A stretch of 64,000 bases of DNA from MVRV01 sp964646755 (GTDB taxonomy: Bacteria; Desulfobacterota; Syntrophia; Syntrophales; Smithellaceae), in contig CAZYIE010000009.1 in NCBI GenBank assembly GCA_964646755.1, positions 25,199-89,198 of the forward strand. The letters run 5' to 3'. Each line of letters begins with the position of its first letter. The first letter of the stretch is position 1. A program made the position numbers and the translations under genes. Shown one piece after another: positions 8,510 to 16,577 of this stretch. The notes under the pieces were generated by a model. The model saw only the letters and a list, made by a program, of their open reading frames with translations, ran no database searches and was not told the DNA's origin.

Positions 8510-9643
8510 TTACATTACTTCTCGGGCAATCACTATCCGCTGCACTTCGGAAGTTCCTTCATAAATGGTGGTCACCCGGGCATCACGGTAAAGTCGTTCA
8601 ATCTTGTATTCCTTCATGTAGCCATAACCACCATGAATTTGCAGTGCACGGTAAGCTACCCTATTGGCCAATTCCGAAGCATAAAGCTTGGCCATCGAAG
8701 CTTCTTTTGTAAAAGGCAGACCCTGGTCTTTCAGACTGGCAGCATGAAGGGCCAGAAAATATGCTGCTTCTATTTCCGTCGCCGAGTCGGCAATCATCCA
8801 CTGAATGGCCTGAAAAGAATTGATACTCCTGCCGAATTGCCGGCGGTCTTTAGCGTATTGAATGGCTTCGTCCAAGCAGGCCCGGGCAATCCCCAAAGAC
8901 TGCGAGGCAATTCCGATCCGGCCGCTGTCGAGGGCCACCATGGCAATCTTAAAACCAATACCTTCTTTCCCCAGCAGATTTTTCTTGGGAATCCGGCAAT
9001 CCTGAAACAATAACTCCACCGTATTCGAAGCCCGTAAGCCCATTTTATCTTCTTTCCGGCCAATTGTTAACCCCGGAGTTCCCTTCTCCACAATAAAACC
9101 GGAGAGGCTGCGGTTCGATTTTTCCTGCCCGGTACGGGCAATTAAAATAATTACATCAGCATAGCCCCCATTGGTAATAAAAACCTTTGCTCCGTTAACC
9201 AGGTAGCAATTCCCTTGGGCTGTCGCCTGTGTCGTCATCCCTCCCGGATCCGACCCTGCCCCCGATTCGGTAATGGCAAAGGCACCGAGTGCCTGGCCTG
9301 CGGCTAATGGTTTTAAATACTGCTGTTTTTGTTGTTCATTTCCAAATTTTAAAAGGGGATCCGAGGAAAGATTAGTTACGGACATGGTCACGGCAGTAGA
9401 GGCACAAGAATAAGCTATTTCCTGCAGCGCCAGGGAATAGCTTACTGCACCGGCACCGGCTCCGTCGTATTCCGGTGGTATCATCATGCCGAATAAACCC
9501 AGTGCCCCCATTTTTTTTACGGCGGCATCAGGAAAAGTTTCTGTTTGATCCCATTTATGGGCATTAGGTTCCAGCTCATTGCGAGCAAAATCACGCGCCA
9601 TCAAACGAATCATTTCTTGCTCTGAAGAAAGTTGAAAAGACAT
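8510..9643 (-). CDS. Acyl-CoA dehydrogenase
   Basis: FAD enzyme of 377 residues that introduces the trans-2 double bond into acyl-CoA in beta-oxidation or related pathways. All three regions of the family are present: the N-terminal helical domain; the FAD-binding middle with AFAITESGAGSDPGG (about residue 120) and VNGAKVFITNGG; and the C-terminal helical domain with QIHGGYGYMKEY and the catalytic Glu in YEGTSEVQRIVIAR. The gene starts 14 bases after the XRE-cupin regulator on the same strand, with AAGGAG before the ATG, so the pair is probably one operon. Short- versus branched-chain preference cannot be told from the sequence alone. Confidence 0.92.
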   Translation of the reverse strand: MSFQLSSEQEMIRLMARDFARNELEPNAHKWDQTETFPDAAVKKMGALGLFGMMIPPEYDGAGAGAVSYSLALQEIAYSCASTAVTMSVTNLSSDPLLKFGNEQQKQQYLKPLAAGQALGAFAITESGAGSDPGGMTTQATAQGNCYLVNGAKVFITNGGYADVIILIARTGQEKSNRSLSGFIVEKGTPGLTIGRKEDKMGLRASNTVELLFQDCRIPKKNLLGKEGIGFKIAMVALDSGRIGIASQSLGIARACLDEAIQYAKDRRQFGRSINSFQAIQWMIADSATEIEAAYFLALHAASLKDQGLPFTKEASMAKLYASELANRVAYRALQIHGGYGYMKEYKIERLYRDARVTTIYEGTSEVQRIVIAREVM

Positions 9644-9656
9644 AGCCTTTTTCTCC

Positions 9657-10208
9657 TTAAGGTGTGTATATCGTAACCAGAAGTTTGGTTGCCTCCTGAT
9701 TGGGATTGCTTAATTTATGGTGCAGACCGGAATTAAAATGGATGCTCTCTCCCTTAGAAAGCACAGTTGAGTTTTCACCAACCCCAATAACAAGACCTCC
9801 TTTCAGGACATAGATAAACTCTTCGCCTTCGTGCTTATACTCGACACCCTTATGCTCCGTTCCGGCATCGATGGTAACAAGATAGGCACGCAAATGATTT
9901 TTGGCACCGGCTTCCGTAAGAGGCGAATAGGCGTAAGAAGCAACCCTTTTTTTATGGCTTTTCGTCCGAATGGCAGATGCCTTTTTCCCGTCGGCGACTT
10001 CTTCGTCTTCCATGTTGAATTTTAATGCCCGGCTCAGTTGCAGCACCAGAGCAACAGGCGGCACAATGTTATTGTCTTCGACACTTTTGAGAACGCTTGC
10101 CTGGTAACCGGTTTCGTGCGCAAGGTCACTTAAGCTCCAGCCCCTTTTTTCCCGGGCTTTTTTCATCTTCTCACCCAGTGATACTGCAGTTTTCTTTACC
10201 TCGGCCAT
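9657..10208 (-). CDS. XRE-family regulator with C-terminal cupin domain
   Basis: A 183-residue DNA-binding protein. Residues about 10-65 form a helix-turn-helix (MKKAREKRGWSLSDLAHETG and the following helix), and residues about 110-180 form a small cupin barrel (HKHEGEEFIYVLKGG, SIHFNSGLHHKLSNPN), which in this family binds a small ligand. Such regulators control amino-acid, acyl or organic-acid metabolism. Because the acyl-CoA dehydrogenase follows directly, regulation of that gene and autoregulation are likely, though this is inference. The start is chosen by the GGGAGG ribosome site 7 bases upstream. Confidence 0.88.
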   Translation of the reverse strand: MAEVKKTAVSLGEKMKKAREKRGWSLSDLAHETGYQASVLKSVEDNNIVPPVALVLQLSRALKFNMEDEEVADGKKASAIRTKSHKKRVASYAYSPLTEAGAKNHLRAYLVTIDAGTEHKGVEYKHEGEEFIYVLKGGLVIGVGENSTVLSKGESIHFNSGLHHKLSNPNQEATKLLVTIYTP

Positions 10209-10298
10209 TACCTACCTCCCTAGGGGTCAGCCCTATTCTGTTTCAATTGTTTCTGTTATAGTACACTCGTAATTGAGTACCGGATATATTTTGCCGTA

Positions 10299-10931
10299 TT
10301 AAAGGAAAAGGATAACTTTAATAACCGCCAGAATAATCGACTGAAAAAAGTGTATCAGGGGATTGAGTGCACCGAAATACAGCAGACCGAGAACAATAAA
10401 AAAGCCGAAAGGCTCGATCTGATAAAGTATGCGGTTAAACGACTCCGGCGTAAATCCCATAAGAATTTTCGAACCGTCCAGCGGCGGAATCGGAATAAGA
10501 TTAAAGGCCGCCAGCATAATGTTAATATAAGCCAGCAGATTAATAATCTGATATATCATGCTCCCTGGTTCGAGAGATAGCAGCCTCAATAACAGCAGCG
10601 CAATAAAAGCGATAATAATATTGGCGGTAATACCGGCGGCGGATACCAGAATGAGCCCCTTGCGCTGATTGGCCTCGGGAATGTTTTCCAGATTAACGGG
10701 AACGGGCTTGGCCCAGCCAAAACCGATAATCAGGAGCATCAAACTGCCGATAGGATCAAGATGCTTGAGCGGGTTGAGCGTCAGACGTCCCAGCCATTTG
10801 GCCGTGGCGTCGCCCATCCGGTAGGCTACCCAGCCGTGAGCCAACTCGTGAAAAATAACGGAATACAAAAGCAGCACCGACAAAACCAGAAATGATAACG
10901 GATCTTTGAACAATAAACTTATTAGTCCCAT
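10299..10931 (-). CDS. Site-2-type zinc metalloprotease (M50 family)
   Basis: A 210-residue membrane protease with about six transmembrane segments. The zinc-binding HExxH motif is seen in FHELAHGWVA (about residue 28), and the second metal-ligand motif in NLIPIPPLDGSKIL (about residue 145). This minimal core type (M50B-like, without PDZ domain) is widespread and its substrates are usually unknown. Its ATG lies 5 bases after the stop of the MoaE-like gene, so the two are co-transcribed, although no functional link is evident. Confidence 0.88.
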   Translation of the reverse strand: MGLISLLFKDPLSFLVLSVLLLYSVIFHELAHGWVAYRMGDATAKWLGRLTLNPLKHLDPIGSLMLLIIGFGWAKPVPVNLENIPEANQRKGLILVSAAGITANIIIAFIALLLLRLLSLEPGSMIYQIINLLAYINIMLAAFNLIPIPPLDGSKILMGFTPESFNRILYQIEPFGFFIVLGLLYFGALNPLIHFFQSIILAVIKVILFL

Positions 10932-10936
10932 AATTG

Positions 10937-11284
10937 TCAGAACTCCTCTTCCCGGACAATCTCGTTTTTGACCGTCGAGAGCAGCTCCTGCAGGACAGGC
11001 AGGACATCAGTGCGAAATCTTCCGGCGACGAGAAGATACATGATGTCGTCACCGACATTCAGCATACCACTATTGATCCAAACCCGGATTGCGGCAATTC
11101 CTTCCCGCTTTCTTAGCCTGTTCAAACAGTTATCCAGCTCTTCTTGATTATAGGATAACTGCATAGTCTTGACCGGTTTTCCATTTTTAGTCGTACCGCG
11201 CACGACACCGTTATGTATAAGAATCATCCCCACTGATGCCGGATCACTGTTGTTTTTGATTTCTTTAATCCAATCATCTATCAT
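10937..11284 (-). CDS. MoaE-like protein (molybdopterin synthase large-subunit family)
   Basis: A 115-residue protein matching the MoaE fold: GMILIHNGVVRGTTKNGKPV at about residue 19, GIAAIRVWINSGMLNVGDD in the middle and a final helix. True MoaE proteins end this helix with an IWKKE-type motif carrying the catalytic Lys. Here the corresponding segment reads NEIVREEEF, so the lysines appear to be missing. It may therefore be a non-catalytic or divergent member. moaA is present about 6 kb away (17533), so molybdenum-cofactor synthesis is plausible in this genome. Confidence 0.75.
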   Translation of the reverse strand: MIDDWIKEIKNNSDPASVGMILIHNGVVRGTTKNGKPVKTMQLSYNQEELDNCLNRLRKREGIAAIRVWINSGMLNVGDDIMYLLVAGRFRTDVLPVLQELLSTVKNEIVREEEF

Positions 11285-11368
11285 TGCATGCCTCTTTATT
11301 ACGATTTTTCTATTTTATTTCATAAAAACATTAAAGAGTCCACAGACTATTTTTTAAAGGAGATATTT

Positions 11369-11446
11369 ATAAAAATCGCATTAGATTCAAGACAAAACCA
11401 GATTAAAAAACACTTCGGACGCTGTAAATTCTTCAGAGAACTTTAA
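11369..11446 (+). pseudogene. Remnant of a NifX-like gene (first ~25 codons only)
   Basis: Reading from 11369 gives IKIALDSRQNQIKKHFGRCK and then FFREL before a TAA stop. This lines up with the N-terminus of the intact NifX-like protein at 14831 (MKIALPSNQNQVDAHFGHCE). A ribosome site AAAGGAG stands 6-12 bases upstream, but the start codon is ATA. The fragment overlaps the 3' end of the DUF3343 gene on the other strand. I read it as the decayed start of a further NifX-like gene. Confidence 0.55.
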
Positions 11447-11660
11447 TCTCAAAGAAATCAAGCTTGTCCTGCAAGATATTTTCAACCTGCTCTTTTGCAG
11501 AAGTGTTAAAACGCAGACAGACACCGCAATCAGAGCTGAGATGACGCGGCACAGGAATTAGTTTGCAGAAAATTGTTGCGGTTTTGATCAGTTTTTCGGC
11601 GCGTAGCGCGTGGCTTACGGATTCAAAAAGGACAACGCTTGTCGATTCTTTTTGCTCCAT
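11433..11660 (-). CDS. DUF3343 protein (putative Se/S carrier-like)
   Basis: A 75-residue cytosolic protein of the DUF3343 family, recognisable by SVVLFESVSHALRAEKLIK, PVPRHLSSDCGVCLRF and a C-terminal amphipathic part. The conserved Cys pair (DCGVC) suggests it carries persulfide or selenide. It starts 2 bases after the cysteine desulfurase stop and is the last gene of an operon with YedE, a TusA-like protein and the desulfurase, the arrangement typical of selenium-utilising bacteria. The function is assigned by this association and remains unproven for the family. Confidence 0.8.
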   Translation of the reverse strand: MEQKESTSVVLFESVSHALRAEKLIKTATIFCKLIPVPRHLSSDCGVCLRFNTSAKEQVENILQDKLDFFEIKVL

Positions 11661-11662
11661 GA

Positions 11663-12832
11663 CTAAATCATGTTTCCTTTTTGGATTAAATCTCGCACCG
11701 CACTGACCGCCTTGTCAATATCTTGTTCGCTATGGAAAAAGCCGAAACTGAAGCGTACTGTGCCCTGCGAAAACGTTCCTATTGTTTTGTGAGCCGCAGG
11801 CGCGCAATGCAGTCCGGGACGGCACATGATTCCCCATTTTTCTTCAAAGTAGAGAGCAGCATCCGATGGGGTGATATTCTTTAAGTTAAAGGACACCACA
11901 GCGGTTTGCATTTTAGCATCGTTGGGCCCGTAAACAGTCACTTGATCTTTATCTTCCTTCAATTGATGAAGAAAACGTGATGTCAGTTGTTCTTCTTTTG
12001 CCCGGATGGCTTTTGTCGTCTGTTCCAGGATGAAATTTGCGCCCGCGTCAAGTCCCGCCAGACCAATGGCGTTAGGAGTGCCGCTTTCATACTTGTCCGG
12101 CATAAAATCCGGTTGGTTTTCAAACTCCGAGCGGCTGCCTGTTCCGCCTCTCATCAAAGGCGCAATTCGTTGATCGAGATTTTCGCGAACATAAAGCCCT
12201 CCTGTGCCCTGAGGGCCATAGAGAGATTTGTGGCCAGTGAAAGCCAGCAGATCAATGGACATTTTGACCACATCAATCGGCAGGGCTCCCGCGGTCTGGG
12301 CTGCATCCACACACAACAAAACATCTCCCCTCTCGCTCGTCACCTTCCCGATTTCTTCAACAGGCATGATTGTGCCCGTTACATTGGATGCAGAAGTAAG
12401 GACTACTAATTTTGTATTTTTTTGAAAAGCCCCTTTGATGTCTTCCGGGTCAAGCTCCCCTCGCGGTGAGCAGGGAATCACCGAAAGTTCCAATCCCTGC
12501 GACGCAAGATAACGCAGTGGCCGCATGACAGAATTATGCTCCATGCTGGTTGTAACAACATGATCGCCTTTTTTAAGCAGACCAAACAAAGAGATGTTAA
12601 GTGATTCCGTTACGTTTTTTGTGAAAGCAATGCGCAGAGGATCTTCTATATTAAAGAGACGCGCCAGCGTTTCTCTTGTTTCAAAAACAACTCGCCCCGC
12701 ACCAATGGAAAGCCTGTGGCCGGAGCGCCCGGGAGAACCGCCGATATTTTGCTGATAATTGATCATCGCTGCAAGCGTCGCTTCCGGCTTCGGAAACGAC
12801 GTTGCGGCGTTGTCCAGATAAAGTGTTTCCAT
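11663..12832 (-). CDS. Cysteine desulfurase / selenocysteine lyase-family aminotransferase
   Basis: PLP enzyme of 389 residues, class V aminotransferase fold. LYLDNAATSFPKP opens the protein, CVDAAQTAGALPIDV carries the PLP-binding Asp, and the Schiff-base Lys is in FTGHKSLYGPQG (about residue 196). The nucleophilic Cys lies in the loop MCRPGLHCAPAAHK (about residue 350). This subgroup (NifS-like, selenium-linked) releases S or Se from cysteine or selenocysteine. Within the YedE-TusA-DUF3343 operon a role in selenium trafficking for selenoprotein synthesis is likely; two candidate selenoproteins are encoded further on in this window. Confidence 0.88.
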   Translation of the reverse strand: METLYLDNAATSFPKPEATLAAMINYQQNIGGSPGRSGHRLSIGAGRVVFETRETLARLFNIEDPLRIAFTKNVTESLNISLFGLLKKGDHVVTTSMEHNSVMRPLRYLASQGLELSVIPCSPRGELDPEDIKGAFQKNTKLVVLTSASNVTGTIMPVEEIGKVTSERGDVLLCVDAAQTAGALPIDVVKMSIDLLAFTGHKSLYGPQGTGGLYVRENLDQRIAPLMRGGTGSRSEFENQPDFMPDKYESGTPNAIGLAGLDAGANFILEQTTKAIRAKEEQLTSRFLHQLKEDKDQVTVYGPNDAKMQTAVVSFNLKNITPSDAALYFEEKWGIMCRPGLHCAPAAHKTIGTFSQGTVRFSFGFFHSEQDIDKAVSAVRDLIQKGNMI

Positions 12833-12841
12833 TGATGATAT

Positions 12842-13057
12842 TTATGCTTTCGCCGTGCGAATCACTATGTCTGCGCCTTCTTCCCGCGCATCTGTTTTAA
12901 GGCCGCGCCGTGTGGCAAGACGTGTGACATTTTCACGGGCTACTTCGTTATCAACTATAATTTCCAGATCGGCATTGCCATCTGCAATAGCCTGGCTAAC
13001 CAATACAACCGGCTGCGGGCAGGATAATCCTCTGGCATCAATACGTTTTGTAGTCAT
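12842..13057 (-). CDS. TusA/SirA-family sulfurtransferase-like protein
   Basis: A small cytosolic protein of 71 residues with the TusA fold: RIDARGLSCPQPVV carries the CPxP motif whose Cys accepts persulfide, followed by LEIIVDNEVARENVTRLA. The same domain forms the N-terminus of YedF. Two in-frame ATGs exist; the upstream one (13063) lies only 1 base after AAGGAG, whereas that at 13057 has a 7-base spacing, so the latter is chosen. The gene sits between yedE and the cysteine desulfurase, consistent with transfer of sulfur or selenium between them. Confidence 0.87.
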   Translation of the reverse strand: MTTKRIDARGLSCPQPVVLVSQAIADGNADLEIIVDNEVARENVTRLATRRGLKTDAREEGADIVIRTAKA

Positions 13058-13078
13058 TATCATTCTCCTTCCAATTAA

Positions 13079-14168
13079 TCAATTTACTATCTTGTCCCGT
13101 TGTGTAAACCCGATTATCAAACAGAATGCTAATCCGATAATAACAGCAACGGAACCGAACGCGCCAATACCCTTCGGTGAGGAGGCTATCGCGAAGTTAT
13201 NNNNNNNNNNGGGCAATACCTGCGCCGACAATCATGCCGATGGCAAAGACCGCAGCATCCATATCGCCCTCGCCGGAAAGAAACAGCTGTCGGCCGGGAC
13301 AGCCACCGGCCAGAACAAACGCCAATCCTGAAAGAGTCATACCCAGGAAATTCCAGATATGATCGGTATGGGCGACGGGCTGGCCTTCAAAACCGGGCTT
13401 GAATTGACCAAGAATCAAATTCATACCAAAGGCAAAAACCAGCAAAGCGGCCACACCGCTGATCAAATGGAAATCCTTAATCAAAATGACGTCCCGAAAC
13501 GCGCCCATCGTGCAGAAACGACTGCGCTGCGCCAGAGCGCCAATTACCAGACCGGCAATGATACTGATGAGGATTGGAGCATGCTGTGAGCCGGGTCCTT
13601 TCACGCTAAAGAAAATCGGGCCGCCCGGAGCAAAAGAAACATTAAACACAAGCAGAAGCAAAAGACCAATCATCAATGCCGGGAAAATCCACCCGCTGGC
13701 TTTTCTTTGCGCATAGGAACGCCCCAGGCTGTAGCCATTTTTCAGAAATTGGACACCGATAAAAATACCAGCAATGAGACCAAGCAACCCCAAAATCGCG
13801 TTTCCGTCACCACCAGACAACCTCAAAAGCGCGCGCCAGGGACAACCCAGAAATACCAAGGCACCCAGCATGGCGAACACACCGAGGAAAAAACGGACGA
13901 GAGGCGCTGACCCGCCGCGAGGTTTGTATTCTCCGGCAATGAGGGCGGCAACAAAAGCACCCAGAACAAATCCCATGATTTCCGGTCGCAGATACTGCAC
14001 GACATCCGCGCGATGCAGTCCCAGAGCACCGGCTATGTCTCGTTCAAAGCAGGCAACGCAAATCCCCATATTGGGCGGATTGCCGAAATACTGGAGCAGA
14101 GCTGCGCCAATACCGATAACAGCGCCGACAATAATCATCCCCGTGCGGGTTGAAAAAATATTTTTCAT
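13079..14168 (-). CDS. yedE: YedE-type selenium/sulfur transporter (interrupted by an N gap)
   Basis: Polytopic membrane protein of the YeeE/YedE family, about ten helices, with the conserved Cys motifs AQRSRFCTMGAFRD and LAGGCPGRQLFL. The reading frame is open to the N run at 13201-13210. Beyond it, a different frame relative to the ten Ns continues as NFAIASSPKGIGAFG and ends at 13079. If the Ns are removed, the joined codons read GIA-H-NF, as expected for this family, giving a single 359-residue protein. I therefore annotate one intact gene. The ribosome site GGAGGGTG precedes the ATG. First gene of the selenium-handling operon and probably the importer for it. Confidence 0.85.
13201..13210. 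other. Scaffold gap of ten Ns, probably of zero true length
   Basis: The Ns fall inside yedE. The bases before and after join to a His codon that keeps the expected AHNF motif and restores one frame when the Ns are deleted. The gap is therefore a placeholder and probably hides no missing bases. Confidence 0.75.
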
Positions 14169-14351
14169 AAAAACACCCTCCCTAAGATAAGTTGCCAGCT
14201 TGTAACAGCCGGTAAATCAAAAAGCAAATTCATTAAAGTAATAGTATCGCTGAAATTATTATAATTAGGAATACTTACAAGGAAATGAGATGTTTCCGAA
14301 TTATTCTTCGACAGTATATTATTTTTACTCAATTCAAATTGATTTTATGTC

Positions 14352-14385
14352 TTGACATATTGTGGGCATATGCCTATAATATGTC
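14352..14385 (+). promoter_or_regulatory. Consensus sigma-70 promoter embedded in a 32-bp dyad (DUF134 operator)
   Basis: TTGACA at 14352-14357 and TATAAT at 14375-14380 are separated by exactly 17 bases. A long dyad centred at 14369/14370 covers 14354-14385. Its core is GGCATATGCC at 14365-14374 and its arms are GACATATT and AATATGTC. The dyad spans the spacer and the -10 box, the geometry expected for a repressor operator. The next gene encodes a helix-turn-helix DUF134 protein whose ATG lies 26 bases after the -10 box, so autoregulation is likely. Confidence 0.75.
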
Positions 14386-14405
14386 CCAAGGAGTAATCCA
14401 GGAAA

Positions 14406-14732
14406 ATGTCGAGACCTAAATGCTGCCGGCAAGTAGGTTGCATGCCGGATAAAAATTATTTTAAGCCCAGAGGAATACCTTCTTCACAGTTGGATGAAGT
14501 GGTGCTTTCTCTTGATGAGTACGAATCAGTGCGTCTGGCCGATTTCGATGGTCTATACCAGGAGGAGGCAGCGGGGAAAATGGGCATTTCGCGACAGACA
14601 TTTGGCCGGATCATCGAATCAGCCCATAAAAAGATTGCCGACGTCTTGATTCACGGCAAGGCGCTGAAAATTGAAGGCGGAGACGTTGCCATCAAGGATG
14701 GGAACATCTTTCACCTGCGGGAAATACCATAG
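14406..14732 (+). CDS. DUF134 DNA-binding protein
   Basis: A 108-residue cytosolic protein of the DUF134 family. It begins with a Cys-rich SRPKCCRQVGCMPD segment, continues with KPRGIP and LSLDEYESVRLADFDGLYQE, and carries a sigma-like helix-turn-helix (EEAAGKMGISRQTFGRIIES). The N-terminal Cys cluster could bind metal or an iron-sulfur centre. DUF134 genes commonly neighbour NifX-like genes, as here (next gene at 14831). The strong palindrome over its own promoter makes it a likely autorepressor that also controls the downstream genes, and perhaps yedE on the other strand. Confidence 0.88.
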   Translation: MSRPKCCRQVGCMPDKNYFKPRGIPSSQLDEVVLSLDEYESVRLADFDGLYQEEAAGKMGISRQTFGRIIESAHKKIADVLIHGKALKIEGGDVAIKDGNIFHLREIP

Positions 14733-14830
14733 AGAATTCGATTGCCGTCACGAGGAGCAGGACACTCAAATATGTCCGCATTGCAAAGCCAGTTCATGAA
14801 AAATAACAATAATTACAAAAGGAGAACATT

Positions 14831-15193
14831 ATGAAGATCGCATTACCATCCAATCAGAACCAGGTGGATGCACATTTCGGCCACTGTGAATATTTTACCG
14901 TATTCACGATTGACGACAAAAACAAAATACTGTCGCAGGAAACAATCACTCCGCCCGCCGGTTGCGGCTGCAAATCGGATATTGCCTCGATACTGGCACA
15001 AATGGGCGTGACGCAGATGCTGGCCGGGAACATGGGACAAGGCGCCGTGAATGTTTTGGAAAGCAACGGAATTAAGGTTTTGCGCGGCTGTTCCGGTGAT
15101 GTGAAAGATGTCGCCCAGAAATGGCTTGCCGGGCAGCTGCAGGATTCCGGTATCGCCTGCTCACAACATGAGCATGGCTGCCATGAAGGCTAA
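14831..15193 (+). CDS. NifX/NifB-C-terminal-like (dinitrogenase iron-molybdenum cofactor family) protein
   Basis: A 120-residue cytosolic protein of the family that includes NifX, NafY and the Desulfovibrio orange protein. Visible are MKIALPSNQNQVDAHFGHCE with the typical HFGHC motif (about residue 17), a glycine-rich turn MLAGNMGQGAVNVLESNGI and a C-terminal GQLQDSGIACSQHEHGCHEG tail rich in Cys and His. The family binds metal-sulfur clusters; the tail could add a metal site. It lies between DUF134 and a sigma-54 activator and has a good GGAG ribosome site. One of five intact members in the window. Confidence 0.87.
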   Translation: MKIALPSNQNQVDAHFGHCEYFTVFTIDDKNKILSQETITPPAGCGCKSDIASILAQMGVTQMLAGNMGQGAVNVLESNGIKVLRGCSGDVKDVAQKWLAGQLQDSGIACSQHEHGCHEG

Positions 15194-15215
15194 TGCCATA
15201 AGTTAAGGTTCTGAT

Positions 15216-16577
15216 ATGAAAGTCAGGCAATCCCCTAAACCTTTGCCCTTTAATCCGGGAGACGAGCAAAACATCATCCTCAATTCCATTGCGGATGGCG
15301 TTTTTACCGTAGATCAAAACTGGCGGATCACCTCTTTTAATCGCTCAGCCCAGGAGATTACGGGCGTCACCAGAGAAGAAGCCATGGGTCAGTTGTGCAA
15401 GGATGTCTTAAAAGCGGACATCTGTGAAAAAAGCTGCTGTCTGCGCACTACCATGAAGACCGGGGCACCGATTATCAACAAAAAAGTTCATATAATCGAC
15501 GCTGCAGGCAGACGGATTCCGATCAGTATTTCCACAGCCTTACTGCGCGACAAGGACGGCGCTCAACTGGGAGCGGTAGAAACGTTCCGGGATATAAGTG
15601 TCGAAGAAGGCCTGCGCAAAGCCATCAAGGCGAAATATTCTTTTGCGGATATCATCTCGAAAAACCACAAGATGCTGCAACTGTTTGATATCCTTCCCGA
15701 CATCTCCGTAAGCCAAAGCACGGTTCTGATCGAGGGAGAAAGCGGCACTGGCAAAGAACTTTTCGCCCGCGCCATTCATAACCTCAGCCCGAGAAAAAAA
15801 CAGCCGTTTATTGCCGTCAATTGCAGCGCTCTGCCGGACGCTCTACTGGAGTCGGAGCTTTTCGGATATAAAGCTGGTGCATTTACCGACGCAAAAAAAG
15901 ACAAGCCGGGCCGATTTCGCCTGGCCGAAAACGGCACACTGTTTCTCGACGAAATTGGAGATATTACACCGGCCATGCAGGCAAAGCTTTTGCGGGTTTT
16001 GCAGGAAAAAACATACGAGCCGCTGGGCGCGACGGAAAGCCTTAAACACAATGTGCGCATGATCTCGGCCACCAACAAAAATCTTAAGGAACTTGTCCAA
16101 CAGGGCCGCTTTCGGGAAGACCTGTTCTACAGGATTCATGTCTTCAAAATCACGTTGCCGCCGCTTCGCGAGCGGATGGAAGATATTCCCCTGCTGGCGG
16201 AACACTTCATCAACCATTTTAACGTACTGCAGAAAAAAGATATTAAGGCCATCAGCGATGAAGCCATGTCCGTTTTAATGGCCTATGCTTATCCGGGCAA
16301 CATTCGCGAACTGGCCAATCTTATAGAACGAGCTTTTATTCTCTGCAAAGACGGACTCATCGAAAAGAGGCATCTGCCGGAATCGCTTTTTGCGGGGGCA
16401 TCAGCCGTCCACAATTCAACTGATTCCGAATCTCTCAAGGATATGGAATCCACCTATCTGCTTAAAGCCCTCAGACAAAACAACTGGAATCGTCCACAGA
16501 CCGCCGGACAACTGGGCATGCACAAAAGCACGCTTTATCGCAAGATCAAATCCCTGGGACTTGCCGTTCCCAAATAA
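15216..16577 (+). CDS. Sigma-54-dependent activator with Cys-containing PAS domain
   Basis: A 453-residue enhancer-binding protein. A PAS domain spans residues ~20-130, an AAA+ domain follows (Walker A GESGTGKE; FLDEIGD), and the protein ends in a Fis-type helix-turn-helix (RPQTAGQLGMHKSTLYRKIK). In the PAS domain, CKDVLKADICEKSCC gives cysteines spaced C-x8-C-x3-C, shared with the second activator at 34358. The sigma-54 contact loop reads GAFTDA rather than the canonical GAFTGA. It probably activates the sigma-54 promoter at 18834 and/or that at 35906. It sits 22 bases after the NifX-like gene and is likely in the same operon. Confidence 0.92.
   Translation: MKVRQSPKPLPFNPGDEQNIILNSIADGVFTVDQNWRITSFNRSAQEITGVTREEAMGQLCKDVLKADICEKSCCLRTTMKTGAPIINKKVHIIDAAGRRIPISISTALLRDKDGAQLGAVETFRDISVEEGLRKAIKAKYSFADIISKNHKMLQLFDILPDISVSQSTVLIEGESGTGKELFARAIHNLSPRKKQPFIAVNCSALPDALLESELFGYKAGAFTDAKKDKPGRFRLAENGTLFLDEIGDITPAMQAKLLRVLQEKTYEPLGATESLKHNVRMISATNKNLKELVQQGRFREDLFYRIHVFKITLPPLRERMEDIPLLAEHFINHFNVLQKKDIKAISDEAMSVLMAYAYPGNIRELANLIERAFILCKDGLIEKRHLPESLFAGASAVHNSTDSESLKDMESTYLLKALRQNNWNRPQTAGQLGMHKSTLYRKIKSLGLAVPK

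Noticed and set aside
8378..9013. Long plus-strand ORF of 211 residues
   Set aside because: Antisense to the acyl-CoA dehydrogenase, whose catalytic motifs are complete; starts inside the MITE-like repeat.
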